Source: Motiliproteus sp. MSK22-1 (GTDB lineage Bacteria > Pseudomonadota > Gammaproteobacteria > Pseudomonadales > Balneatricaceae). Taken from it: a stretch of 64,000 nucleotides of DNA. Under the pieces are notes generated by a model. It saw only the letters and a list, made by a program, of their open reading frames with translations. It did not search any database and was not told the DNA's origin. Of this stretch, positions 34,526-44,539 are shown piece after piece (position 1 is the stretch's first letter; each line of letters opens with the position of its first letter). The position numbers were made by a program, and so were the translations under genes. The stretch covers positions 124,001-188,000 of the forward strand of contig NZ_MIEQ01000053.1 of NCBI RefSeq assembly GCF_001968815.1, given 5' to 3'.

Positions 34526-35800
34526 ATGTACACTAATCACAGGATTGGACTGTGTGGACTTTTATTGTCCGTTGTTTTTATCAGTAGCTCTGTTCAAGCG
34601 AAGGTCGATGATACTGCGCTTACTTTAATAGAAGCTCAGTACCTTGCTCTTCAGAATGAGCCAGGGATCCAAGCCAGACTACTTCGAGCTAGGGCTCTTA
34701 TCGATCAAAGTGTAGCTGATTCGCAATTGCCAGACCCTAAACTCATTTTGGGTATTCAAAATCTGCCGACAGATAGCTTTGATCTTGATCAGGAAGCCAT
34801 GACCCAGCTACGCCTGGGTATACGGCAGCAGATTCCTCGAGGAGACTCACTATCAATAAAAGGAGATATTGGCAGAACCAAATCGGCAGTTTGGAGACTG
34901 GAATCAGAGATTCGTCGTCGTAAAGTGAAGCTTGATGTCGGTATGCTCTGGCTTGATTCCGCTTATTGGCAGGAATACATCCAAACTCTTGATCAGGACC
35001 GCTATTTGTTCGAGCAATTAATAGAGGTAACGGAGTCTCTTTACAGCCTAGGCCGTAAAGATCAGGAGGATGTACTACGAGCTCAGTTGGAGCTCAGTAA
35101 GCTGGAGCAAAAAAGGTTAATCGCCTCCGAAAATATCAATGTAAGCCATGACAGTTTGTCGCAGTGGATTGGGGTAACCCAGGCTCAGCGCCCGACTGCC
35201 ACTATGTATTCAACCCGCCGTAAAGATCTGCAAAGGACCACTAAGGGAATACATGCTCTTGAAAAACACCCAGAGGTTCTCAGACTTTCTTCTGAATTGC
35301 AGATCTCTCGTGATCGTATAAAGCTGGCCGAAGAAGCTTATAAGCCTCAGTTTGGAGTTGAGCTTGGTTACGGGTTTCGGGCTGATGGTGATACGGATCG
35401 AAGTAATCTGATGTCAGCAATGGTAACGCTGGATATGCCGCTGTTTTCTGGTAACCGACAGGATCGACGTCTCTCCGCAGAGCAATACCGAGCCTTAGCC
35501 GTCGAGGAAGAGCGTCAGGCGTTGATGCGAAAATTACAGGCGAAAACGACCTCTCTCCGTAGCCGTTGGGCATTTCTAGATCAACAGATCGAACACTATA
35601 AGACTTCACTGTTACCGCAAGCGGAACAGCAAGCAGAAGCGGCTCTTTCTGCTTATCAATCTGATGTTGGCGACTTTGCCGATGTGATGCAAGGCTACAT
35701 TACGGTACTCAATACCAAGCTGGAATTTCTACGTGTTTCTGTCGAGAAAAACCGCGTTGGAGAACAACTGAGCTACTACTTGCCAGTCACCGCAATATAA
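34526..35800 (+). CDS. TolC-family outer-membrane efflux protein (CusC-type)
   Basis: A 424-residue protein with a signal peptide (cut near VQAK) and two copies of the outer-membrane-factor helical hairpin (TLIEAQYLALQNEPGIQARL; EKHPEVLRLSSELQISRDRIKLAEEAYKPQFGVELGYGF). It forms the exit channel of the tripartite pump encoded by the next two genes. No lipobox is visible, unlike E. coli CusC. Confidence 0.88.
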   Translation: MYTNHRIGLCGLLLSVVFISSSVQAKVDDTALTLIEAQYLALQNEPGIQARLLRARALIDQSVADSQLPDPKLILGIQNLPTDSFDLDQEAMTQLRLGIRQQIPRGDSLSIKGDIGRTKSAVWRLESEIRRRKVKLDVGMLWLDSAYWQEYIQTLDQDRYLFEQLIEVTESLYSLGRKDQEDVLRAQLELSKLEQKRLIASENINVSHDSLSQWIGVTQAQRPTATMYSTRRKDLQRTTKGIHALEKHPEVLRLSSELQISRDRIKLAEEAYKPQFGVELGYGFRADGDTDRSNLMSAMVTLDMPLFSGNRQDRRLSAEQYRALAVEEERQALMRKLQAKTTSLRSRWAFLDQQIEHYKTSLLPQAEQQAEAALSAYQSDVGDFADVMQGYITVLNTKLEFLRVSVEKNRVGEQLSYYLPVTAI

Positions 35801-35828
35801 CGATTCAACGAATAGGAAACAAAGTGGA

Positions 35829-37442
35829 ATGAAAATATGGTTGATAACAATTCCAGCTATGGTGATCGCCTTTTCCGGCGGAATTGTCCTGAATGACAGA
35901 GAATGGCATTCAGAAGTAGCTAGTGAGCCTAAAGTGGCAGAAGCACCACTTTATTGGCGGGCACCCATGAATCCGAATTTTAGAAGCGACAAACCCGGCA
36001 AATCTCCAATGGGTATGGATCTAATACCGGTATACGCAGCGGAACAACAAAAACAGCAAGAAGCTGGAATCGTCACTATAACCCCGGCTGTTGAAAACAA
36101 CCTGGGTGTAAGAACGGCGGAGGTTAAACGCGGCCAGTTGGTCCAACAGATAGAAACAGTGGGTTATGTGGGTTATGACGAAAATAAACTGACGCAGGTG
36201 AATACTCGAGTTGATGGATGGATAGAAAAACTCTACGTAACGGCTGAGGGAGATCCAGTAAAGCGGGGGCAGCGGTTGTTTGAGCTGTACTCGCCGACAC
36301 TGGTTAACGCACAGGAAGAATACCTCGCTGCATTAAAAAGTAGAAACAAAGGATTGTTAAGGGCATCGAAAGCTAGGTTGTCAGCTTTGGGGATTTCTGC
36401 GAAGGCTGTTCAGCGATTAGAGCAGACTTTGAAGGTCAAACAGCGCATTAGTATTTATGCACCACAGGATGGCTACGTTGCCAACCTGAATGTCCGACAA
36501 GGGATGTATATCAAACCCAGTGTGACCGTTATGAAGCTAGTGCAATTGGACAGCGTTTGGGTTATGGCCGAAGTCTTTGAGCGACAGGCTGGTTGGTTAA
36601 AGGAAGGACAACCTGCAACGATGACACTGGACTACCTGGCGGGACGTGAATGGTTGGGCAAGGTAGATTATGTCTATCCAACACTCGATAGCAAAACACG
36701 GACGTTGCGAGTACGCATCCGGTTTGAAAACAATGATGGCATGCTCAAGCCGAACATGTTCACACGTATAGCCATACAAAGCCGCGGTAAGGACAATATT
36801 CTGATGATTCCTCGTGAAGCTGTGATTAGAACAGGAAACCAGAATCGCGTAGTCAAGGCTTTGGGAGAGGGGCGGTTTAAGTCGGTTCGCGTAAAAACGG
36901 GTCTGGAGACGCCCGAACATATGGAAATCTTGCGCGGGCTGAGAGCTGGCGAACAGATAGTTACTTCTGCGCAGTTTCTTATTGATTCTGAGTCTAGCGT
37001 AACCAGGGATTTTGAACGGATGAATTTTGATGATGGTCAGCAGAAGGTCGTGATCGTCGAAGGTCGTGTTAATACGGTCATGGTCGAACACCGAATGTTG
37101 ACAGTAGCCCATCAGCCGGTGGATATCTGGCAATGGCCGTCGATGACGATGAATTTCACTGTTGATACCAACGTAGATCTTGCTTTGATCAGTGAGGGTG
37201 ACGAGCTTAGGTTTGAGCTTCGGGATATGGGGGAGCAGAAATACCAGATCTCCAAAATTCTGGATCATCGCCACGAAGAAAAGTCGGCGGCCGCGCACCA
37301 GCACGAAAGCGCAACTGACTACCCGGCACCGGATACGGTTTCTAGTAGGAATCTGGAGGGTAGTCATACCGGCATGTTGATGGGTTCAGATAGCTCCGAA
37401 GCCGCTCCTACTCATTCGTCTATGCAGGGGGGGAGCAAATGA
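35829..37442 (+). CDS. cusB: CusB-type adaptor with fused CusF-like domain
   Basis: A 537-residue periplasmic adaptor. Order: signal anchor; metal-binding segment YWRAPMNPNFRSDKPGKSPM (residues about 43-62); barrel-sandwich and helical hairpin (DGWIEKLYVTAEGDPVKRGQRLFELYSP); beta-barrel (WVMAEVFERQAGWLKEGQPA); then a C-terminal CusF-like domain of about 75 residues (VEGRVNTVMVEHRML, QWPSMTMNFTV, with W, M and M as Cu(I) ligands) and a His/Met-rich tail. In E. coli CusF is a separate chaperone. The stop overlaps the cusA start by four bases. Confidence 0.92.
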   Translation: MKIWLITIPAMVIAFSGGIVLNDREWHSEVASEPKVAEAPLYWRAPMNPNFRSDKPGKSPMGMDLIPVYAAEQQKQQEAGIVTITPAVENNLGVRTAEVKRGQLVQQIETVGYVGYDENKLTQVNTRVDGWIEKLYVTAEGDPVKRGQRLFELYSPTLVNAQEEYLAALKSRNKGLLRASKARLSALGISAKAVQRLEQTLKVKQRISIYAPQDGYVANLNVRQGMYIKPSVTVMKLVQLDSVWVMAEVFERQAGWLKEGQPATMTLDYLAGREWLGKVDYVYPTLDSKTRTLRVRIRFENNDGMLKPNMFTRIAIQSRGKDNILMIPREAVIRTGNQNRVVKALGEGRFKSVRVKTGLETPEHMEILRGLRAGEQIVTSAQFLIDSESSVTRDFERMNFDDGQQKVVIVEGRVNTVMVEHRMLTVAHQPVDIWQWPSMTMNFTVDTNVDLALISEGDELRFELRDMGEQKYQISKILDHRHEEKSAAAHQHESATDYPAPDTVSSRNLEGSHTGMLMGSDSSEAAPTHSSMQGGSK

Positions 37443-40400
37443 TTACGAATGTCATTCGTTGGTCACTAAATAATCGTTTTCTGGTGTTACTGGCGTCAGT
37501 GTTCATTCTGGCTTTGGGGCTCTATTCGATTCGGCAGACCCCAATCGATGCGATCCCGGATCTCTCTGATGTTCAGGTGATTGTCAAAACCTCGTATCCG
37601 GGACAGGCTCCTCAGGTGGTAGAGGATCAAGTGACCTATCCTCTGACCACCGCTATGCTGTCGGTGCCTGGGGCTGTGACCGTACGGGGCTATTCTTTCT
37701 TTGGTGACTCCTACGTTTACATTATCTTCGAAGAGGGAACAGACCTTTATTGGGCCCGGTCGCGGGTATTGGAATACCTCAGCCAAGTGGCTGGCAGTTT
37801 ACCAACGGAAGCACGGCCTAAATTGGGACCGGATGCCACCGGGGTTGGATGGGTCTATGGTTATGCGCTTGTGGATCGTAGCGGAAATCAGGATCTTGCT
37901 TCGTTACGCAGTTTGCAGGATTGGTTTCTCAAGTATGAGCTGCAATCGGTGCCCGGAGTTTCAGAAATTGCCACCATTGGCGGAATGGTTCGCCAGTATC
38001 AGGTGATTGTCGACCCAGAAAAACTGAGAGCTTATGATATTCCACTCAGCCATATTCAAAATGCCATCAAACGTGCCAATCAGGAGTCGGGTGCTTCTGT
38101 TGTTGAAATGGCTGAAGCCGAATATATGGTTCGGGCAACCGGCTATCTCCAAGGTAAAGATGATCTGCGTGAGGTCCCCTTAGGACTGAATATCAACGGT
38201 ACTCCGCTGATGTTGACTGATGTTGCTGACATAGTGGAAGGGCCGCAGATGCGCAGAGGCATTGCGGAGCTTTCCGGTGAAGGGGAGGTGGTTGGTGCCT
38301 ATGTGGTAATGCGTTTCGGTGAAAACGCGCAGAAAACCATTGAGGCGGTAAAAAATAAGCTGGAAATTCTGAAGAGCAGTTTGCCAGAAGGGGTGGAGAT
38401 AGTTACTACCTACGATCGCTCTTCGTTGATTACTCGGGCAGTCAATAACCTCTACGAAAAACTGCTGGAAGAGTTTCTCGTCGTGGCGCTGATTTGTGCG
38501 CTGTTTCTGTTCCATATTCGTTCTTCGCTGGTGGTGATTGTCAGTCTGCCGATAGGCATATTGGTTGCGTTTATTGTCATGTACCAGCAGGGGTTGAACG
38601 CTAACATCATGTCCCTGGGAGGTATCGCTATTGCGATTGGTGCCATGGTGGATGGTGCCATCGTAATGATAGAAAACGTCCATAAGCATATGGAGCGCAC
38701 TCCATTAACTGACGAGAATCGCTGGCAGGTGATTTTTGAGGCCACTAAGGAGGTTGGTGCCCCTCTGTTTTTCTCTCTGCTAATCATTACTTTGAGCTTT
38801 CTGCCGGTTTTCACCTTGGAGGCCCAGGAAGGTAAATTATTTGCTCCACTGGCGTTCACTAAAACTTATGCCATGGCGGCGTCTGCCGGGTTGGCGATTA
38901 CATTGGTGCCGGTGCTGATGGGCTATTTCATTCGTGGAAAAGTGCTGCCTGAACACAAAAATCCGTTGAATCGTTTGATTTCTGCGCTCTATCGGCCCGT
39001 CATCGGGGCGGCATTGCGTTTTCCGAAGGCCACAGTGGTGTTAGCGGTTGTGATACTTGTCGGAGGTCTCTGGCCGATTGACAAACTGGGTAGCGAGTTT
39101 ATGCCGCCATTAGACGAAGGCGATCTGATGTATATGCCTAGTGCCTATCCCGGAATCTCTATTGGTAAGGCTCGTGAACTGTTGCAACAAACGGACAAGC
39201 TAATTGCAACCTTACCGGAGGTGAAAACGGTGTTCGGGAAGATCGGTCGAGCTGACAGCGCAACCGATCCAGCGCCCTTGACTATGGTTGAGACTGTCAT
39301 TCAGTTGAAACCGCGCTCTGAATGGCGTGAAGGGTTGACGCCTGAAAAGCTGCGGGAAGAGCTTAATAGTCTGATCCAGTTTCCCGGTATTACAAACGCC
39401 TGGGTGATGCCGATCAAGACCCGGATCGACATGCTGGCAACGGGTATTAAAACGCCGGTAGGAATCAAAGTGTCGGGTCCTGATCTCAAACAACTGGAGA
39501 AGATTGGCAAGCGTTTGGAAGAAATCATAAAGGATATTCCGGGAACCACTTCCGTTTATTCCGAGCGAGTGGCTGGTGGTCGTTATATCAAGGTGGATAT
39601 TGATCGCAATCGAGCAGCTCGCTATGGGCTCAATATTCAGGATATCCAGATGGTGGTCAAAACTGCTATCGGTGGAATGGATGTCACCCAGACAGTAGAA
39701 GGTCTTGAGCGTTATCCTGTCAATGTGCGTTATCCGCAGGCTTATCGTGATTCTCTAGAGAAATTGCGATTGTTGCCCGTCGTAACAATAAGTGGCCAAA
39801 AGATCGCCCTGGCAGATGTTGCAGATATCTATATCGAGAACGGACCACCCGCTATTAAGAGTGAAAATGCTCGTCTAAATGGTTGGACTTACGTTGACAT
39901 CGGGGGAGTTGATCTTGGCTCCTACGTCCTCACGGCGCAACAGGCGGTGGCTGACCAGCTTGAGTTACCGGCGGGTTATGCCTTGGCTTGGTCAGGACAA
40001 TATGAATATATGATGCGTGCCAAAGAGAGGCTGATGGTGGTGGTCCCTCTAACCCTGCTGATCATCATATTGCTGCTTTACCTTAATTTTCGCAGTCTGG
40101 TTGAAGTCCTGATCATTATGGGAACACTGCCTTTTGCGCTGATTGGCGGTATTTGGCTGATGTATCTCTATGGTTTTCAGATGTCTGTAGCCGTGGGTGT
40201 CGGGTTTATCGCTCTGGCCGGTGTGACCGTAGAGATTGGTGTGCTAATGCTGGTGTACCTGAATCAGTCGTGGCAGCTGTGTTTGCAACACAGCCAAGGG
40301 CCGTTAACTCGACAAGACATTATTAGTGCCGTTCGTGATGGTGCTGAGCAGCGGGTACGTCCGATCATGATGACCGTTGCGGCGATTGTCGCTGGTCTTC

Positions 40401-40552
40401 TACCGATCATGCTTGGAACAGGTACGGGATCGGAGGTGATGCAGCGGATTGCAGGGCCTATGATCGGAGGCATGCTTAGTTCAGTGGTACTTACGTTGAT
40501 CGTTATCCCTGCGTTATTTCTACTTTGGAAAAACAGGCAGTTGACCGATTAA
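37439..40552 (+). CDS. cusA: CusA-type heavy-metal RND efflux pump
   Basis: A 1037-residue inner-membrane RND transporter of the heavy-metal efflux group: RQTPIDAIPDLSDVQVIVKT near residues 31-50, PQVVEDQVTYPLTTAML, GVGWVYGYAL, and GGIAIAIGAMVDGAIVMIENVHKHME with the proton-relay acidic residues. Met residues in the periplasmic cleft suit Cu(I) or Ag(I). It works with the two preceding genes to pump copper from the periplasm or cytoplasm across the outer membrane. Confidence 0.95.
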   Translation: MITNVIRWSLNNRFLVLLASVFILALGLYSIRQTPIDAIPDLSDVQVIVKTSYPGQAPQVVEDQVTYPLTTAMLSVPGAVTVRGYSFFGDSYVYIIFEEGTDLYWARSRVLEYLSQVAGSLPTEARPKLGPDATGVGWVYGYALVDRSGNQDLASLRSLQDWFLKYELQSVPGVSEIATIGGMVRQYQVIVDPEKLRAYDIPLSHIQNAIKRANQESGASVVEMAEAEYMVRATGYLQGKDDLREVPLGLNINGTPLMLTDVADIVEGPQMRRGIAELSGEGEVVGAYVVMRFGENAQKTIEAVKNKLEILKSSLPEGVEIVTTYDRSSLITRAVNNLYEKLLEEFLVVALICALFLFHIRSSLVVIVSLPIGILVAFIVMYQQGLNANIMSLGGIAIAIGAMVDGAIVMIENVHKHMERTPLTDENRWQVIFEATKEVGAPLFFSLLIITLSFLPVFTLEAQEGKLFAPLAFTKTYAMAASAGLAITLVPVLMGYFIRGKVLPEHKNPLNRLISALYRPVIGAALRFPKATVVLAVVILVGGLWPIDKLGSEFMPPLDEGDLMYMPSAYPGISIGKARELLQQTDKLIATLPEVKTVFGKIGRADSATDPAPLTMVETVIQLKPRSEWREGLTPEKLREELNSLIQFPGITNAWVMPIKTRIDMLATGIKTPVGIKVSGPDLKQLEKIGKRLEEIIKDIPGTTSVYSERVAGGRYIKVDIDRNRAARYGLNIQDIQMVVKTAIGGMDVTQTVEGLERYPVNVRYPQAYRDSLEKLRLLPVVTISGQKIALADVADIYIENGPPAIKSENARLNGWTYVDIGGVDLGSYVLTAQQAVADQLELPAGYALAWSGQYEYMMRAKERLMVVVPLTLLIIILLLYLNFRSLVEVLIIMGTLPFALIGGIWLMYLYGFQMSVAVGVGFIALAGVTVEIGVLMLVYLNQSWQLCLQHSQGPLTRQDIISAVRDGAEQRVRPIMMTVAAIVAGLLPIMLGTGTGSEVMQRIAGPMIGGMLSSVVLTLIVIPALFLLWKNRQLTD

Positions 40553-40604
40553 CATGTAAAACAAAGGCTGTCGTTTTGTCGGCAGACTTTTGGAGGAATC
40601 ATTC

Positions 40605-41303
40605 ATGAGAATCTTATGGATTGAATCGGATGCTGTTTTTAGCAAGCAACAAGCAAAACGATTATCCGGATACGACTACTTTGTCGACACAGTAATTGAT
40701 GAGCAAAAAGCAGTTGGCCAGGCGAGAGAAGGGCGTTATGAGCTGGCCGTTTATGACTTGTCGTTCCAAAAGGAAGTTTCCTGGGAGCTAATCAAAAGTT
40801 TATTGGAATTTGATATCCCAGTGGTTTTAATCATCGACAGAAAAGATACACAACTGCAGATAAATGCCGTTGAACAGGGGGTGGAAGAGATTATTTTACG
40901 ACCGGTTCGGGGAGAAGATCTGGTTGCTCGATTACGTGCCGTTATTCGCCATCGCGTTCAGATCAGTCATCACCGACTAGAAAGCAGCGGATTGATTCTG
41001 GACGAAAGTCGTTATGAGGTTATTGATGAACGGCAACGGATCATCGCTTTAACTCGCACTGAGTTGGTCCTTTTGCGATTTCTGATGACCAATTCTGATA
41101 AGGCCGTATCAAAAGAAGTGTTGCTTAAAGTGCTGTATCAAAGTGGCCAAGAACGGGTTAGCAATGTGGTTGAAGTTTATATTCGCATGTTGCGTAAAAA
41201 ATTGGGACGTGATCGAATTCGCACAGTGTGGGGGAGGGGATATTTGCTTTGTGCAGGTGGGAGTACGGAATTGAAAGTTTCTGATACTCTTATTGATGAT
41301 TGA
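40605..41303 (+). CDS. OmpR-type response regulator with degenerate receiver
   Basis: About 232 residues from ATG 40605 after GGAGG. The receiver keeps the phosphorylatable Asp (AVYDLSF, Asp51) and one acidic pair (WIESD), but the conserved Lys is Arg (ILRPV, residue 99) and the switch Thr/Ser is absent (VVLIIDRKD). The C-terminal winged helix is normal (LTRTELVLLRFLMTNSDKAVSKEVLL; VEVYIRMLRKKLG; RTVWGRGYLL). No histidine kinase is adjacent. It may respond without phosphorylation; the likely target is the Cus or CopAB genes, as for CusR/CopR. Confidence 0.85.
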   Translation: MRILWIESDAVFSKQQAKRLSGYDYFVDTVIDEQKAVGQAREGRYELAVYDLSFQKEVSWELIKSLLEFDIPVVLIIDRKDTQLQINAVEQGVEEIILRPVRGEDLVARLRAVIRHRVQISHHRLESSGLILDESRYEVIDERQRIIALTRTELVLLRFLMTNSDKAVSKEVLLKVLYQSGQERVSNVVEVYIRMLRKKLGRDRIRTVWGRGYLLCAGGSTELKVSDTLIDD

Positions 41304-41344
41304 CCTATTGATGTAGAGCATTTCCTGTCGGAAATGAAGTATTT

Positions 41345-41367
41345 CGGGTTCAGGTTTAGCTGAACCC
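41345..41367. terminator. Hairpin between response regulator and minus-strand ORF
   Basis: CGGGTTCAG pairs with CTGAACCCG around a GTTTAG-type loop (about 41344-41367). No strong T run follows. A bidirectional transcript end is plausible. Confidence 0.55.
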
Positions 41368-41598
41368 GATTCCCTTGTTCGTAGGTTCCCTAACTTTATA
41401 GCTGAACTTAATGGGGGATTTTTGTTTTTTATATTTAAGTAGTAAGGCTGTATTCTTGAATTCTTGATCCGATACAGACCCTTCTTTTAAAACAGGGATA
41501 CAGGTTAATTCCGCTGCCTTTAGGGTCAAATACTCCTGTACCGTATACAGTTCAAGCTCTCCGATACCTTCTGATAAACTAAGCAGTATAATTTTCAT
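41356..41598 (-). CDS. Small hypothetical protein, 80 aa
   Basis: An 80-residue frame with no signal peptide or known motif (KIILLSLSEGIGELELYTVQEYLTLKA, then CIPVLKEG). The ribosome binding site is poor and the end overlaps a hairpin, so it may not be a gene. It is the longest frame in an otherwise empty 500-base stretch between the regulator and the cyclase gene. Confidence 0.35.
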   Translation of the reverse strand: MKIILLSLSEGIGELELYTVQEYLTLKAAELTCIPVLKEGSVSDQEFKNTALLLKYKKQKSPIKFSYKVREPTNKGIGFS

Positions 41599-41856
41599 GA
41601 ATTTTACGAAATTTGTTTTTATGTTTTATTATGGTTTTTACGTGTCTTTAATAATGTGAATTTTTTTCTACTAAATATTATTTAGTACTGAATGAAAAAT
41701 TAAAAACGTGGCGGTAGTTGTTATTAAACACTTGAGGTGGAGAGTATGATTTAGTACTTTGGTTTCATGGATGTAGTTGGTAGTTGGTAAGATAGTGGTC
41801 AAGAATTAGGTGGACTTAAGGTGATCAATAATCAAACAAGTCTTAGATGTTTATTG

Positions 41857-42879
41857 ATGAATATAGATCTGAATATTTTGTTATCAAATGTAACTGCAGA
41901 AAAATTTGTTCTGGCTTTTATTTTCAGTATTCTTTTTGGTTTTGGTTATTCCGTCCTGGTGTCAGAAAGGATTATATTTGGGGTTGTAAATGGTGCATTT
42001 CTCGGGGTTGGAGTTTTTTTATTCGAGTCTATGTCAGAATGTAGTAAGTATATAAAGAGAATTAAACAAGGTCCATTGTTATCGTATATGGCCTTTCAGT
42101 CCTTTGTTTGGACGTTGATAGTAGGATTAAGTTTATGGATATCTCACAGTTTACTTAGGGCTCTTGATGTTAGTCTTATCAATGAGTTACAGGATAAGCA
42201 CTTTCTACGGCATCTGCTTTTCTGCTTTTTTGTCGTGTTGGTTATTAACTATCAAATAAGGCTTGCGCAATTTTTTGGATATCGAGTGCTAACGAACATA
42301 CTTTTAGGACGATATAACAATCCTAAACATGAAAATAAAATATTCATGTTTATGGATATTAAAGATTCCACTCGCTTAACTGAGACGATTGGTGATTACG
42401 CTGCTCAAAATATGATATCAAGTTTCTTCTTTGATATATCTTCAATTATTGTTCGAAATGGTGGTGAGATCCATCGCTATATTGGTGATGAGGTGGTTGT
42501 TATCTGGGACTACAATGAGCATGGAATTAATGTGGATTACCTTCGTTGCCTTTCTGACATTAATGATTATGTTAATTCGAAGAAAAGCTATTATCAGAAA
42601 AAATACGGGGCTTTCCCTGAATATCGTGTAGGAATGCATGCAGGTAAAGTCATTGCGAGTGAAGTAGGGGATCATAAACGTGAAATTGTCTACTTCGGAG
42701 ACACGATAAATACAGCGTCAAGAATTCAGAAAGCCTGTAAAGAGGTAGAGAAGGATTTTTTGATATCCAAAGAATTGTTGAATAGGTCACAGATTCCAAG
42801 TGATATGTGTTCTCAATATATCGGTCGTCTCCCACTTGCGGGAAAGAAGAGCTTGTTGGATGTTTTTTCACTGAGTTGA
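41857..42879 (+). CDS. Membrane-bound class III nucleotide cyclase
   Basis: About 340 residues from ATG 41857 (a GTG at 41821 is an alternative). The N-terminal half has four to five membrane segments. The C-terminal half is a class III cyclase domain: metal-binding Asp in FMFMDIKDSTRLTE, GGEIHRYIGDEVVVIW, YRVGMHAGKVIASEVG and YFGDTINTASRIQ with the transition-state Asn and Arg. It should make cAMP from ATP. No sensor domain is recognised beyond the membrane part. It has an AT-rich context, and no clear link to the metal genes other than position. Confidence 0.87.
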   Translation: MNIDLNILLSNVTAEKFVLAFIFSILFGFGYSVLVSERIIFGVVNGAFLGVGVFLFESMSECSKYIKRIKQGPLLSYMAFQSFVWTLIVGLSLWISHSLLRALDVSLINELQDKHFLRHLLFCFFVVLVINYQIRLAQFFGYRVLTNILLGRYNNPKHENKIFMFMDIKDSTRLTETIGDYAAQNMISSFFFDISSIIVRNGGEIHRYIGDEVVVIWDYNEHGINVDYLRCLSDINDYVNSKKSYYQKKYGAFPEYRVGMHAGKVIASEVGDHKREIVYFGDTINTASRIQKACKEVEKDFLISKELLNRSQIPSDMCSQYIGRLPLAGKKSLLDVFSLS

Positions 42880-43297
42880 TTGATGACTTGTTTAAAATTT
42901 TTAATTTATTAAGGAGGTTTTTATAAGAATAGACTGTTCGTAAATAAGCTCTGATAGGCTTGTTGATTATTGAATTCCCCTTCAAGTCGTTTGTCTATTG
43001 GATCTTTTTTGTGGCTTTGGTACTTGGACTTAACACAAAAATTATTAATCTATTTTTAGTAATGACAGAATCCTTCAATCTGTTAGAAAATAATATAGAT
43101 AGTCATTTTTTGATGAAAATCTATTTGTGCTGGGTTTAAGTATCGAAGCCCTTTTCTAAATAAATTTAGCAGTATTCTTACCGCTATGTATTAAAAAATT
43201 ACTGGGAATTTGGCGACTGTTATATTCGCCGAATAGAGTTGCTTCATGCCAAAAAAACGTCGAGCAATTCTTTCGACTAAACATTGAGGAAGTTTTA
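42880..43297. other. Intergenic region before the porin gene
   Basis: About 418 AT-rich bases. A small hairpin (GGCGA 43210-43214 with TCGCC) lies about 80 bases before the porin start; GAGGAAG precedes the ATG at 43298. Leader or promoter of a strongly expressed porin is likely; nothing else is seen. Confidence 0.5.
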
Positions 43298-44527
43298 ATG
43301 AAAAAACGTGCTATTTCTCTCGCCATCGCCCTCGCCGGATCGGTGGTGTCAGGACAGACAGTATTGGCCAACGAGGTTGGCGATCTAAAAATTCAGATTG
43401 ACGAGCTTCAGAAGCGCTTGGAAATGGTGGAACAAGCTGATGAAAAGGTGGTGAAGTCCAAGAAAAAAGGCGTAACGGTACAGATTTCCGGCCAGGTAAA
43501 CCGAGGTATACAGTTGGCGGACGATGGAGTCGAGAATTACACGAACTTCGTCGACAGCGACAACTCCTCAACCCGAGTTCGCTTTATTGCTGATGCTCCT
43601 CTGACTGATGCCCTGTCTCTGGGGGCCGCGATAGAGATGCAGGTCGAATCAAATAGCACGTTTAATATGAATCAGACTAACTCAGAAAGTAGTTCTGGGT
43701 CGGGAACTGCCTCCTTTACTGAGCGCCGTTTGGAAGTGATGTTGACTCATAAGGATTTGGGTAAACTCTGGTTGGGCCAGGGTTGGAGCGCTTCCGATGG
43801 TACGGCCGAGTCTGATCTATCGGGTACGGCTTTGGCAGCGTCCAGTTTCCAGGGGCATGCTGCGGGATTTTATTTCCGCGATGCGGCTGGAAATGTGGCC
43901 AGCGATGATGCTGGTGATGGCACTATAGACAGCGTCTACTACCTGGGTGACAGTTTTGACGGTTTAAGTCGGACTGACCGTTTGCGTTACGACACCCCTT
44001 CCTTTGGCGGTTTTTCCTTGGCAACCAGTTTAGCGCAGGGCGATCGTTGGGACTTGGCGGCTCGGTATAACGGCAAGGTAGGGGGCAGCAAGATAAGCGC
44101 TTCCTTGGGCTACGCCGATGCTGAAAGCAATGATAGCTCTGGTTATGATAGCTCCCTATCGGGCTCTGTCTCTGTTCTCTTCCCCAGTGGTTTTAACGTC
44201 ACTTTGGCGTCTAGCTCCAAAGACCTGCGTGAGGGTTCTGCGCTGGCCAATAACAATGCCGATCCACAGTTCTACTATACCAAACTGGGCTACCAAGCAG
44301 ATCTCTTCAGTATCGGTAAAACGTCGTTCTCAGTTGACTATGTTTTGGGTGATGAACAACAGGAAGCTGGCGAGGAAATGAAAGGTTACGGTTTCCAGGC
44401 GGTGCAAAAAATCCAGCAATACGGTACGGAGCTTTATTTCGCACTGAGTCGTTATGATCGTGAAAGTATGGATACTGAATATCAATCATTGACTGTCGGG
44501 ATGCTGGGTGCACGCGTCAAGTTCTAA
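43298..44527 (+). CDS. Trimeric-type outer-membrane porin
   Basis: A 409-residue protein: signal peptide (cut near VLAN), a short coiled coil (VGDLKIQIDELQKRLEMVEQ), then a general-porin beta-barrel with VTVQISGQVNRGIQLADDG, TRVRFIADAPLTDALSLGAAIEMQ, LWLGQGWSASDG, DRLRYDTPSFGGFSLATSL and a C-terminal Phe. It should form a water-filled channel for small solutes. Specificity cannot be read from sequence. Confidence 0.88.
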   Translation: MKKRAISLAIALAGSVVSGQTVLANEVGDLKIQIDELQKRLEMVEQADEKVVKSKKKGVTVQISGQVNRGIQLADDGVENYTNFVDSDNSSTRVRFIADAPLTDALSLGAAIEMQVESNSTFNMNQTNSESSSGSGTASFTERRLEVMLTHKDLGKLWLGQGWSASDGTAESDLSGTALAASSFQGHAAGFYFRDAAGNVASDDAGDGTIDSVYYLGDSFDGLSRTDRLRYDTPSFGGFSLATSLAQGDRWDLAARYNGKVGGSKISASLGYADAESNDSSGYDSSLSGSVSVLFPSGFNVTLASSSKDLREGSALANNNADPQFYYTKLGYQADLFSIGKTSFSVDYVLGDEQQEAGEEMKGYGFQAVQKIQQYGTELYFALSRYDRESMDTEYQSLTVGMLGARVKF

Positions 44528-44539
44528 GAGCTTAAGGTA

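Noticed and set aside
41345-41367. Third copy of the shared 26-base element (TTCAGGTTTAGCTGAA)
   Set aside because: Resemblance is limited to the ends and GTTTAG; it is explained as the stem-loop at the end of the response regulator transcript.
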